NCBI GenBank assembly: GCA_002352135.1
Contig: DEHW01000044.1
Location: 5,479 to 29,368, forward strand
Direction: 5' to 3'
Source: Lysobacterales bacterium UBA2790
GTDB lineage: Bacteria > Pseudomonadota > Gammaproteobacteria > Xanthomonadales > Xanthomonadaceae
Length of the DNA: 23,890 nucleotides
Within the stretch, counting starts at the first letter, position 1. Every line of letters begins with the position of its first letter. The translations under genes were made by a program, and so were the position numbers. Of the stretch, positions 8,514 to 16,138 are shown piece after piece. Under the pieces are notes generated by a model that was given only the letters and a program-made list of their open reading frames with translations, was not told the DNA's origin and ran no database searches.

Positions 8514-9779
8514 ATGTCCCGGCGTACCCTCGATCAATGGCTGGACTACCAGCTTCTACAACACCCGAAGGCCATCGCACTCGGATTGGAACGAACGCGC
8601 ACGGTGGCGGAACGACTGGGCGTGCTGCGACCTGCCGCCAAGGTCGTCAGTGTCGCCGGAACGAATGGCAAGGGCTCGACGGTGGCCTTCCTTGAGACCT
8701 GCGCGCGTGAAGCCGGGTGGCGAACCGGTGCGTTCACCTCACCGCACATCCTGCGCTACAACGAGCGCATTCGGCTCGATGGCCAGGATGCCGATGACGC
8801 CCGTTTGATCGCCGCGTTCGAGCGCATTGACGCCGCGCGAGGCGACATCCCGTTGACCTATTTCGAGTTCGGCACGCTTGCCGCCCTGCTGATCTTCGCC
8901 GAGTCCGCGCTCGATCTGGCCATTCTGGAAGTCGGCCTGGGCGGTCGGCTGGACGCGGTCAATGTGGTGGATGCCGACATCGCAGTAATCACCACGATCG
9001 GCCTTGATCACACCGACTGGCTCGGCGACACGCGCGATCTGATCGGCGCAGAAAAGGCCGGCATCGCGCGTCCCGGACGACTCGCCGTGGTAGGTGATCG
9101 CGATGCACCGGAAGGTCTGTTGAACGCCCTGGCCTCGCATCAGGCGCTGGTACAGCAACTGGGTCACGACTTCGATGCCATCGGACTGGATTCACTGCAG
9201 TGGTGCTATCGAGACAATGCGGTCGAATGGACCTTGCCCATGCCCGCGCTGGAGGCAGACTGCCAGCACGACAACGCGGCCTGCGCAGTGCGCGCACTGC
9301 GGGCGCTGGGCGTGACCGAAGCTGCCTGTCAGCAAGGCATCGCCAAAGCCAGCGCCAGGGCCCGTCTGCAACGCGTGTCACAGTCGCCAGATATCGTGCT
9401 GGACGTGGCACACAATCCTCAGGCCGCAGAGCAACTGGCGCGCTGGTTGGACATGCATCCCATCGACGGTGACACCTTGGCCGTGTTTGCGGTGCTCGGC
9501 GACAAGGATGCAGCGGGCATCGTCAGCCAGCTCGGCCCGCGCATCGACCACTGGCATCTGGGCGGATTGCAGGTCGCCGGTCGGTCGCAGTCGGCCGCGG
9601 CCTTGCATGCGCGGATCGGTTATTGGCCTGCCCGCCAGACCTTGCATGACACGGTCGCCACCGCACTGGCCGCCGCGCGCAGCGTCGCCAGCGAACGTGA
9701 CCGTATTCTCGTTTTTGGCAGCTTTCACACCGTCGCCGAGGCGTGGCAAGCAATGCTGGACGAAGGCCATCAGCTCTGA
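8514..9779 (+). CDS. folC: Bifunctional folylpolyglutamate synthase / dihydrofolate synthase
   Basis: The 421-residue protein is close to the length of E. coli FolC (422). It joins glutamate to dihydropteroate and to reduced folates, using ATP, in the cytoplasm. Visible motifs are the P-loop GTNGKGST at 49-56, TSPHILRYNERIR, the segment LTYFEFGTLAAL, LEVGLGGRLDAVN, LDHTDWLG, the C-domain DVAHNPQA, and the end FGSFHTVAEAW. ATG 8514 fits the E. coli N-terminus (LDQWLDYQLLQHPKAIALGL against LASWLSYLENLHSKTIDLGL). The open frame continues upstream to a TTG at 8457, but the extra 19 residues have no counterpart there. No strong Shine-Dalgarno precedes the ATG. It heads the run folC-dedD-cvpA-purF; accD, common just upstream in relatives, is replaced by the GT41 gene. 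Confidence 0.95.
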   Translation: MSRRTLDQWLDYQLLQHPKAIALGLERTRTVAERLGVLRPAAKVVSVAGTNGKGSTVAFLETCAREAGWRTGAFTSPHILRYNERIRLDGQDADDARLIAAFERIDAARGDIPLTYFEFGTLAALLIFAESALDLAILEVGLGGRLDAVNVVDADIAVITTIGLDHTDWLGDTRDLIGAEKAGIARPGRLAVVGDRDAPEGLLNALASHQALVQQLGHDFDAIGLDSLQWCYRDNAVEWTLPMPALEADCQHDNAACAVRALRALGVTEAACQQGIAKASARARLQRVSQSPDIVLDVAHNPQAAEQLARWLDMHPIDGDTLAVFAVLGDKDAAGIVSQLGPRIDHWHLGGLQVAGRSQSAAALHARIGYWPARQTLHDTVATALAAARSVASERDRILVFGSFHTVAEAWQAMLDEGHQL

Positions 9780-9821
9780 CCGCTATACTTCGCACCGGTT
9801 TTGGACCGCCCCGGGGGCGTC

Positions 9822-10889
9822 ATGGATGCGGCATTGAAACAGCGACTCATTGGCGCCACGGTGTTGGTCGCGCTGGCGGTGATCTTTCTTCCGATGTTGG
9901 TTCAGGGTCCGGATCCGGAACAATCGTCGACCGCAGCCGTGCCATTGGACGCCCCAGCCCAGCCGACCACCGATGCCGACGGTCGCGCCTTGGAGACGCG
10001 CGAGATCCTGCTGCCACAGCCGAACAGTGCCACGCCAACACCAACGAGCGAGACCCCCGCTGCGTCGGATGATCCGAACGCCGTGGCGACGGTGGATACC
10101 ACCGTGGCAGCGCGTGTCGATGCGGTTAGCGGCGAGACCTTGAACGGTGCAGATGCCCTGCCCACCACGGCCACGCCCGTCACCAACGCGCCAGCCACGA
10201 CGGGATCGGACACTGCTGAAACCGACACCGCGATGCAGTCGGCTCCCGCCGCGATGCCGACAACGCCTGTGCCTGCCTCGACCACAGCCAAACCGACGGC
10301 GAGCACATCCACGGTGCCCGCAGCGACCGTCAGCAAGCCTGCTGTCACGGAAGAGCCACTGCCCACCTCGACGGCGAGCGGCAACTTTGCCGTCAATGTC
10401 GGCAGCTATGCCAACGTCGCCAATGCTGAAGCCCTGCTGGCCAAGCTCAAGGCGGCAGGTTTGACCGCCTATGCCGAAAGCACATCGCTGGACGGCAAGG
10501 CCGTTCGCCGCATTCGTCTCGGACCCTACGCACAGCGTGGCGAAGCCGAGCGCGCCCGCGCCGCCGCACTACGCGTGCAAGCCGACCTGCCGACCAGCGT
10601 GGTGGCACTCGATGCGACCGCGCAACGTGCTGAACCGGTGCGTCCTGCATTGACCCGTGGGTTCGCGGTGCAGGTCGGTGCCTTTCGCGCCGAATCGGAT
10701 GCCAATACGCTGGTTGGACGCTTGCGTGGCGCGGGCTTCACCGCGTTCGCCGAGCGCGTCAACTCGGATGCCGGACAACTCTGGCGTGTGCGCGTCGGAC
10801 CCGAACTGGACCGCGCCACCGCCGACCGTCGCCGTGGCGAGTTGAAGGCGAAGATGGCGCTCGACGGCATGATCGTCAGCCATCCCTGA
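9822..10889 (+). CDS. dedD: DedD-like inner-membrane protein with two SPOR domains
   Basis: The 355-residue protein starts with a short cytoplasmic segment and one membrane helix (about 10-30, IGATVLVALAVIFLPMLVQG). A Thr/Ala/Pro-rich periplasmic linker (about 31-185) follows, then two tandem SPOR domains: about 188-265 (FAVNVGSYANVANAEALLAK ... VRRIRLGPY) and about 281-355 (FAVQVGAFRAESDANTLVGR ... WRVRVGP). SPOR domains bind denuded peptidoglycan at the division septum, so a septal role is likely. Position between folC and cvpA matches dedD of E. coli, which has a single SPOR domain. ATG 9822 follows GGGGG and begins just before the membrane helix; an in-frame TTG at 9801 is less likely. 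A TATACT at 9784-9789 resembles a -10 box but has no -35 box. Confidence 0.88.
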   Translation: MDAALKQRLIGATVLVALAVIFLPMLVQGPDPEQSSTAAVPLDAPAQPTTDADGRALETREILLPQPNSATPTPTSETPAASDDPNAVATVDTTVAARVDAVSGETLNGADALPTTATPVTNAPATTGSDTAETDTAMQSAPAAMPTTPVPASTTAKPTASTSTVPAATVSKPAVTEEPLPTSTASGNFAVNVGSYANVANAEALLAKLKAAGLTAYAESTSLDGKAVRRIRLGPYAQRGEAERARAAALRVQADLPTSVVALDATAQRAEPVRPALTRGFAVQVGAFRAESDANTLVGRLRGAGFTAFAERVNSDAGQLWRVRVGPELDRATADRRRGELKAKMALDGMIVSHP

Positions 10890-10919
10890 GCCCGTGACCC
10901 TTACGCCTTCTGACTCTGC

Positions 10920-11486
10920 ATGCTGACCTGGGCTGACATCGCGCTGCTGGTGATCCTTGGCCTGTCCACCTTGGTCGGTCTGTGGCGCGGCTTCATCGTG
11001 GAAGTCATGTCGCTGGCCGTGTGGGTAGCGGCGTTCTGGATCGCCTTCGCTTATGGTGACAGCGCCGCGGCGCTGTTTGAGGCGCATGTGGCACAACCCT
11101 CCGCGCGCCTGTTCCTCGGTTACACGATGCTGTTCGTGCTGGCCCTGATTGTTGGCGGACTGGCTACCTGGTTGTTGGGCAAACTGGTCCAGAGCACCGG
11201 ATTGTCCGGCACGGATCGTCTGCTGGGCATGCTGTTCGGCCTGCTGCGCGGTGCCGCACTCGGCAGCGTGGCGGTCCTGCTGGCGGGCTTCACGCCGCTG
11301 CCCGCCGATCCCTGGTGGCAGGAATCGCGCATCCTTCCAACCTTTCAGCGCGGCGCCGAATGGCTGCGCACCTGGCTACCGGAATCCGTCGCGCAGGAAG
11401 TCAATTTCGTGCCCGTCATCGAATTGCGCTTACCCGTACCGCCCTCCCCCGCGCCCCAGTCCCCGGCAACCCCAGTCGGCACCTGA
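10920..11486 (+). CDS. cvpA: CvpA family membrane protein (colicin V production protein)
   Basis: The 188-residue protein has about four membrane helices: near residues 5-23, 25-45, 60-85 and 100-125. It includes the family start LTWADIALLVILGLSTLVGL and WRGF, and the segment LSGTDRLLGMLFGLLRGAAL. This is the CvpA/DedE family of inner-membrane proteins, required for colicin V production and linked to envelope stress tolerance; the molecular activity is not known. The C-terminal tail is Pro-rich and soluble. It lies 30 nt after the SPOR gene and 33 nt before purF, the same order as in E. coli, so one transcript is likely. No clear Shine-Dalgarno precedes its ATG. Confidence 0.92.
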   Translation: MLTWADIALLVILGLSTLVGLWRGFIVEVMSLAVWVAAFWIAFAYGDSAAALFEAHVAQPSARLFLGYTMLFVLALIVGGLATWLLGKLVQSTGLSGTDRLLGMLFGLLRGAALGSVAVLLAGFTPLPADPWWQESRILPTFQRGAEWLRTWLPESVAQEVNFVPVIELRLPVPPSPAPQSPATPVGT

Positions 11487-11519
11487 GGCAGCACGTCTCG
11501 CAACCAAGGAAGTCCCCGC

Positions 11520-12992
11520 ATGTGCGGCATCATCGGCATCGTCGGCACCAGTGAAATCGCCTCTGCGCTCTATGACGGACTGACCGTCCTGCAACATCGC
11601 GGACAGGACGCCGCAGGCATTGCCACCGCGCAGGGTTCGCGACTACGCGTGCACAAGGGCAACGGCCTGGTCAAAGATGTGTTCGGCAAGGAGCACATGC
11701 ACCTGCTCAGCGGGCGCATGGGCATCGGCCATTGCCGCTATCCCACCGCCGGTTCGGAAGGCTCGGACGAGGCCCAGCCGTTCTACGTCAACTCGCCCTA
11801 CGGCATTGCCCTGGCGCACAACGGCAACCTGATCAACACCGAACAACTGCGCGGTGAAGTATTCGCGCAGGACCGTAGACAGGTGAATACCGACTCCGAT
11901 TCTGAAGTGCTGCTCAACGTGTTTGCGCACGCGTTGGCGAAACAGGGTGAACTGAACCCTGCTGCCGCCATGCAGGCCGTCTGCGAAGTGCATGATCGCT
12001 GTGTCGGCGGCTATGCGGTGGTCAGTCTGGTGCTGGGACTGGGACTGGTCGCGTTCCGCGATCCGCACGGCATCCGTCCGCTGGTGCTGGGTCGCCGCGA
12101 AACCATGGAAGGCATCGAATACGCGGTCGCCTCGGAGAGCGTCGCACTCGACATTCTCGGCTTCCAGCGCGTACGCGATATCGCACCCGGCGAATGCGTT
12201 GTCATCACCGCGCGTGGCGAACTGCATGCGCAACCCTGTGTCGCCAATGCCCGCCCACACACACCCTGCATTTTCGAGTACGTCTATTTCGCTCGCCCCG
12301 ACTCGATGATCGACGACGTGTCGGTGCACAAGGCGCGCATGCGCATGGGTGTCAAGCTTGGCGAGAAGATTCTGCGTCTGCGCCCCGACCACGACATCGA
12401 CACGGTCATCCCGATCCCCGACACCTCGCGTACCTCCGCTCTCGAACTGGCCAACGTGCTGGGCGTGAAGTACCGCGAAGGCTTCATCAAGAACCGTTAC
12501 ATCGGACGCACCTTCATCATGCCCGGCCAGGGCGAGCGGGTGAAATCGGTGCGTCGCAAACTCAATCCGATTCCGTTGGAATTCAAGGATCGCGTGGTGC
12601 TGCTGGTCGACGATTCCATCGTGCGCGGCACCACCAGTCGGCAGATCATCCAGATGGCTCGCGAAGCCGGAGCGCGCAAGGTCTATCTGGCGTCGGCAGC
12701 GCCGCCGGTGCGCTATCCCAATGTGTATGGCATCGACATGCCGTCGGCGGAAGAACTCGTCGCGCATGGCCGCAACGATCTGGAAGTACAGCAGCAACTC
12801 GGTTGCGACTGGTTGATCTATCAGGATCTGGCCGATCTCGAAGCGGCTGTGGGCGGACCGAAGCAACGCCTTACCCAGTTTGATTCATCCTGCTTCACCG
12901 GCGAGTACGTCACCGGCATCCAGCCTGGTTACTTCGAGCGGATTCGGCAACTGCGGTCGGACGAAGCCAAGCACCGCCGTCGCCAGAGCTGA
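11520..12992 (+). CDS. purF: Amidophosphoribosyltransferase
   Basis: The 490-residue enzyme makes 5-phosphoribosylamine from PRPP and glutamine, the first committed step of purine synthesis, in the cytoplasm. The N-terminus MCGIIGIVG exposes Cys2, the Ntn glutaminase nucleophile, directly after Met removal, with no propeptide. Other glutaminase motifs are HRGQDAAGIAT, GHCRYPTAGS and HNGNLIN. The phosphoribosyltransferase half has the PRPP loop LLVDDSIVRGTTSRQI with Asp364-Asp365. The length is near that of E. coli PurF (505), and the protein is of the iron-sulfur-free type. AAGGAAG lies 6-7 nt before the ATG and is a good ribosome-binding site. The DUF455 gene starts 4 nt after the stop. Confidence 0.97.
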   Translation: MCGIIGIVGTSEIASALYDGLTVLQHRGQDAAGIATAQGSRLRVHKGNGLVKDVFGKEHMHLLSGRMGIGHCRYPTAGSEGSDEAQPFYVNSPYGIALAHNGNLINTEQLRGEVFAQDRRQVNTDSDSEVLLNVFAHALAKQGELNPAAAMQAVCEVHDRCVGGYAVVSLVLGLGLVAFRDPHGIRPLVLGRRETMEGIEYAVASESVALDILGFQRVRDIAPGECVVITARGELHAQPCVANARPHTPCIFEYVYFARPDSMIDDVSVHKARMRMGVKLGEKILRLRPDHDIDTVIPIPDTSRTSALELANVLGVKYREGFIKNRYIGRTFIMPGQGERVKSVRRKLNPIPLEFKDRVVLLVDDSIVRGTTSRQIIQMAREAGARKVYLASAAPPVRYPNVYGIDMPSAEELVAHGRNDLEVQQQLGCDWLIYQDLADLEAAVGGPKQRLTQFDSSCFTGEYVTGIQPGYFERIRQLRSDEAKHRRRQS

Positions 12993-12996
12993 GCCG

Positions 12997-13815
12997 ATGA
13001 ATCTGCACGACGCCGCTATGCAGGTGCTGCAGCTGCGCGACCCGACCGACAAGGTGCGCGCCACCGCTGACACCGCCGCACGTTGGCGCGCTGGTGAACT
13101 CACGCTCGGCAGCCCACATGCCGCCGAGCCGCTGCCCGTGCCGGGACGCCCGGACAAGCCCGAGCTGGTTGCCCCGCGTGCTCTGGCGCAACGCGGCCTC
13201 GGCACGCCCGCCGGACGCGCGGCCTTTCTGCACGCCGTGGCGCACATCGAATTCAACGCCATCAATCTGGGCTGGGATGCGGTGTACCGCTTCCGCGACC
13301 TGCCACGCGGCTTTTACGACGACTGGGTGAGCGTTGCCGATGACGAAGCGCGTCACTTCACCCTGCTGCAAGCCCGACTGCGCGAATTCGGCCACGACTA
13401 CGGCGACTTCCCCGCCCACAACGGCCTGTGGGACATGGCCTGCCTGACCACCGACGATTGCCTCACCCGCATGGCCTTGGTTCCACGCGTGCTGGAAGCG
13501 CGCGGTCTGGATGTCACCCCCGCCATGATCGACAAGCTGCGCCACCACGGCGACCATGCCAGTGTCGCCGCGCTGCAGATCATCCTCGACGAAGAAATCG
13601 GCCACGTCGCCGCAGGCAGTCGCTGGTATCTGTGGTGCTGCCAACAACGCGGCCTCGACCCCGCCAGCACCTTCCGCCGATTGCTCGCGCAACACGCCCC
13701 CAACGCCCTGCGCCCACCCTTCAACATCGACGCCCGCCGACAAGCCGGATTTGACGAGGCAGAGGTAGATTGGCTGCTCGGGTATGCCTTGCCGGAACGC
13801 GCAGCGGGGCACTGA
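12997..13815 (+). CDS. DUF455 family ferritin-like protein
   Basis: The 272-residue protein matches the DUF455 (COG2833) family of ferritin-like proteins: RGLGTPAGRAAFLHAVAHIE, then FNAINLGWDAVYRF and DDEARHFTLL. Probable di-metal ligands are Glu85, Glu117 with His120 (ExxH), and Glu199/Glu200 with His203 (EEIGH). The metal and reaction of the family are not established, to my knowledge; a non-haem iron oxidase or hydroxylase role is inferred from the fold. ATG 12997 is chosen because it lies 4 nt after the purF stop and begins where the homology begins; the frame also reads back inside purF. Tight coupling to purF suggests shared transcription and translation, but a purine link is only a guess. 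It converges on the SDR gene with 6 bp between the stops and no room for a separate terminator. Confidence 0.85.
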   Translation: MNLHDAAMQVLQLRDPTDKVRATADTAARWRAGELTLGSPHAAEPLPVPGRPDKPELVAPRALAQRGLGTPAGRAAFLHAVAHIEFNAINLGWDAVYRFRDLPRGFYDDWVSVADDEARHFTLLQARLREFGHDYGDFPAHNGLWDMACLTTDDCLTRMALVPRVLEARGLDVTPAMIDKLRHHGDHASVAALQIILDEEIGHVAAGSRWYLWCCQQRGLDPASTFRRLLAQHAPNALRPPFNIDARRQAGFDEAEVDWLLGYALPERAAGH

Positions 13816-13821
13816 GCGCCC

Positions 13822-14592
13822 TCAAATCCCCGTCGACAATCCTCTATCAATCGCCAAGTCCGCCCCGGTGATGGAACGGGCGGCAGGCTGGCAGAGGAAA
13901 TGGATCAGCTCGGCGACTTCCTCGGCTTCAATGAAGCACGCACTGGCACCTTGGGGATACTTCGCCAACAGCCCCTGCAGGTAACCGTCCACATCGCCGC
14001 CACCGTAACGTTCGGCCTGGAAGCGCAGCATCGGCGTGTTGATGTCACCGGGTGACACGCTGTTGACGCGCACACCGTGCGGCGCGAGATCGAGCGCCAG
14101 CGTCTTGCTCAGCAGAGTCAGGCCGCCTTTGCTGGCACAGTAAATGGCGGCGTTCTGGTTGCCCTGATGTCCCGCATCGCTGGATACGTTGACGATGCAA
14201 CCACGCGTGAGCTTGAGGTGCGGAATCGCTGCCGAGCACAGAAAGAACGGTGCCTTGAGATTGACTGCCAGCACGAGATCGAAATCCGCTTCGTCGGCGT
14301 CTTCCACCGGACCCTCGCGCCACACGCCGATGGCGTTGACCAGCGCGTCGATCCGCCCGCATTGCCGCACCGCCTCCGCGATGGCATGACGACAGGCATC
14401 GGCGCCGCGCAGATCTGCGGTGATCCGCGCGGCTAGTGGCAGATCGGCGGCCAAGGCCTGCAGACCGACGTCACTGGCATCCAGCGCCGCGATTCGCCAA
14501 CCGGAAGCATGGAATCGTCGCGCTACCGCAGCGCCCACACCGCCCGCCGCACCACTGATCACCACAACCGGCGCTTCATTCTTCGGATTCAC
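13822..14592 (-). CDS. SDR family oxidoreductase (aminotransferase/ligase cluster)
   Basis: The 256-residue classical short-chain dehydrogenase has cofactor motif SGAAGGVG at 13-20, LVNAIG at 84-89 (in place of NNAG), Asn111, catalytic Ser138, and Tyr151 with Lys155 in YCASK. Asp38 at the end of the second strand (ALDAS) favours NAD(H) over NADP(H). It would interconvert an alcohol and a carbonyl group; the substrate is unknown. It starts 10 nt after the stop of the glutamine-synthetase-like gene, so it is the last gene of a minus-strand operon: aminotransferase, ligase, SDR. ATG 14592 is the only sensible start, with AGGAG about 7 nt upstream on the minus strand. Confidence 0.9.
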   Translation of the reverse strand: MNPKNEAPVVVISGAAGGVGAAVARRFHASGWRIAALDASDVGLQALAADLPLAARITADLRGADACRHAIAEAVRQCGRIDALVNAIGVWREGPVEDADEADFDLVLAVNLKAPFFLCSAAIPHLKLTRGCIVNVSSDAGHQGNQNAAIYCASKGGLTLLSKTLALDLAPHGVRVNSVSPGDINTPMLRFQAERYGGGDVDGYLQGLLAKYPQGASACFIEAEEVAELIHFLCQPAARSITGADLAIDRGLSTGI

Positions 14593-14602
14593 GCGAATCT
14601 CC

Positions 14603-15997
14603 TCAGGCGTGCGTCAAATACCAACGCCAGTCCTGTTCGCCGACTTCGCTGACGAACTGACCGAACTCGGCCCATTTGATGGCGAGATAGACCCGCACGA
14701 ATTCCGCACCCAGCGCCTCGCGCGCCCAGCTCGATTGCTCCAGCGCACGCAATGCGGACAGCCAATCGGTGCTGACCCGCTCACTGGCCCGTCCATTGGC
14801 TAGATCGTAGGCATTGCCAACGATGGCAGAACCGGGATCGATCCGCTCACGAATACCGCGTTGCATACCGGCGAGGATGGCGGCGGCGGCGAGATAGGGA
14901 TTGGCGTCCGCACCGCAGATTCGATGCTCGACATGGCGGCTGCGTGCGGGCCCGCCGGGAACCCGGAAGGACACCGTGCGATTGTTGACGCCCCAGGTCT
15001 TGGCCATCGGCGCATAGCTGTTGGCCTGGAAACGCCGATAGGAATTCGCGTGCGGGCAGAACAAGGCCTGCGATTCGTGCAGCGTTGCCATCATGCCGCC
15101 GATGGCGTGGCGCAGCAGCGGCGTGCCCTCGGGATCGTCAGCGGCAAACAGGTTGTTGCCCTCGGCATCGGCGAGGCTGACATGCATGTGCAATCCACTG
15201 CCCGCCAGATCGGCGAAGGGCTTGGCCATGAAACACGCTTGCAGCCCATGTTTGGCCGCTACGCCTTTGACCACGCGCTTGTAGCGCAGACCTTCATCCA
15301 CGGCCTGCAGTGCGCAGGCGCGGTGTTCCAGAGTCAGCTCCAACTGGCCTGGCGCGTACTCGGAAATGGCGGTACGCAAGGGCAAGCCCTGCGCGTCGCA
15401 GGCGCGATACAGGTCGTCGAAGAATGGCTGCAGATGCTCGAGTTCGTACACGCCATACACCTGCGGCGCATCGGGTCGCAGGCCATTGGTCTGCCGAGCG
15501 GGCTGCGGCCGACCCTGCGCATCGCGCTTCTGATCGAGCAGATAGAACTCCAGTTCCACCGCCATCACCGGATGCAGACCTTCGGCTTTCAGGCTATCGA
15601 TCACCCGGCCCAGCACATGACGCGGATCGGCCACCACACTGGGCTTGCCCAATTCGGGATGCAGGCTCACCTGCATCTGTCCCGTCGGCACGTCCCGCCA
15701 AGTCTGCAGAGTCAGGCTTCCGGGTACGGGGAGGGTGAGGCAATCGGCATCGGCCACTTCCCACACCAGACCGCTCTCGACCACGTCTTCGCCACGTACT
15801 GTCAGCGCCAGAATCGAACTCGGCAGTGGTCGACCCTGCGTATACGCCGCCATCAGCTCGTCACGATGCAGCAACTTGCCGCGTGGAATGCCGTTGGTAT
15901 CGAACAGCATCATCTCGATGCTGCGCACCTCGGGATGCGCCGTGAGAAAGACCTGCGCCTCGGCAGGATCGGCGAATTGGTGGGCGATGGGGGTCAT
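14603..15997 (-). CDS. Glutamine synthetase family ligase, PuuA-like
   Basis: The 464-residue protein is a glutamine-synthetase-fold ligase. It resembles E. coli PuuA (gamma-glutamylputrescine synthetase) along its length: FDTNGIPRGK, VMAVELEFYLLDQKRDAQG, ISEYAPGQLELTL, CFMAKPFADLAGSGLHMHVS, ANSYRRFQANSYAP, NNRTVSFRVPGG and ICGADANPYLAAAAI. Such enzymes join glutamate to an amine using ATP. True GlnA is less likely because the Tyr adenylylation region is absent and the PuuA-type segments fit better. The amine is unknown. ATG 15997 has GGAAG just upstream. An in-frame ATG at 16033 has GAGAG 6 nt upstream and would add 12 residues, so the start is not settled. Gene order on the minus strand is aminotransferase, this ligase, SDR. 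No gamma-glutamyl hydrolase or aldehyde dehydrogenase is present nearby to complete a Puu-type pathway. Confidence 0.9.
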   Translation of the reverse strand: MTPIAHQFADPAEAQVFLTAHPEVRSIEMMLFDTNGIPRGKLLHRDELMAAYTQGRPLPSSILALTVRGEDVVESGLVWEVADADCLTLPVPGSLTLQTWRDVPTGQMQVSLHPELGKPSVVADPRHVLGRVIDSLKAEGLHPVMAVELEFYLLDQKRDAQGRPQPARQTNGLRPDAPQVYGVYELEHLQPFFDDLYRACDAQGLPLRTAISEYAPGQLELTLEHRACALQAVDEGLRYKRVVKGVAAKHGLQACFMAKPFADLAGSGLHMHVSLADAEGNNLFAADDPEGTPLLRHAIGGMMATLHESQALFCPHANSYRRFQANSYAPMAKTWGVNNRTVSFRVPGGPARSRHVEHRICGADANPYLAAAAILAGMQRGIRERIDPGSAIVGNAYDLANGRASERVSTDWLSALRALEQSSWAREALGAEFVRVYLAIKWAEFGQFVSEVGEQDWRWYLTHA

Positions 15998-16042
15998 AGG
16001 TCTTCCGGCATTCGTGAATCCGACATCAGGCATCTGCGGCTC

Positions 16043-16138
16043 TCAGCGCGTTTCGGGCCAGAAAAGGCATCCCGCGATGGGCTGCGGTCCGCAGGTGATC
16101 ACTGCGCACTGATAGCGCTTGGAGCCGTCCAAGCTCAT
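16043..16138 (-). CDS. Possible 31-residue small protein coupled to the aminotransferase
   Basis: An ATG at 16138-16136 shares one base with the aminotransferase stop (TGATG), the arrangement typical of translational coupling. The frame gives 31 residues with three Cys, containing RYQCAVITCGPQPIAGC, and stops 9 nt before the upstream alternative ATG of the ligase gene. I recognise no family. Short length and the hairpin at 16117-16134 within its first codons argue for caution; it may be just leader sequence. Confidence 0.2.
   Translation of the reverse strand: MSLDGSKRYQCAVITCGPQPIAGCLFWPETR
16117..16134 (-). terminator. Hairpin just after the aminotransferase stop
   Basis: A perfect 7-bp stem (GCTTGGA / TCCAAGC) with a 4-nt loop begins 3 nt after the stop codon. 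No T-tract follows on the minus strand, so it is a poor intrinsic terminator. It could instead be an attenuator, a processing or stability hairpin, or a control on ligase expression. Confidence 0.3.

Noticed and set aside
11643..12866. 407-codon - strand open frame opposite purF
   Set aside because: purF is certain on the + strand; the antisense protein has no family resemblance.
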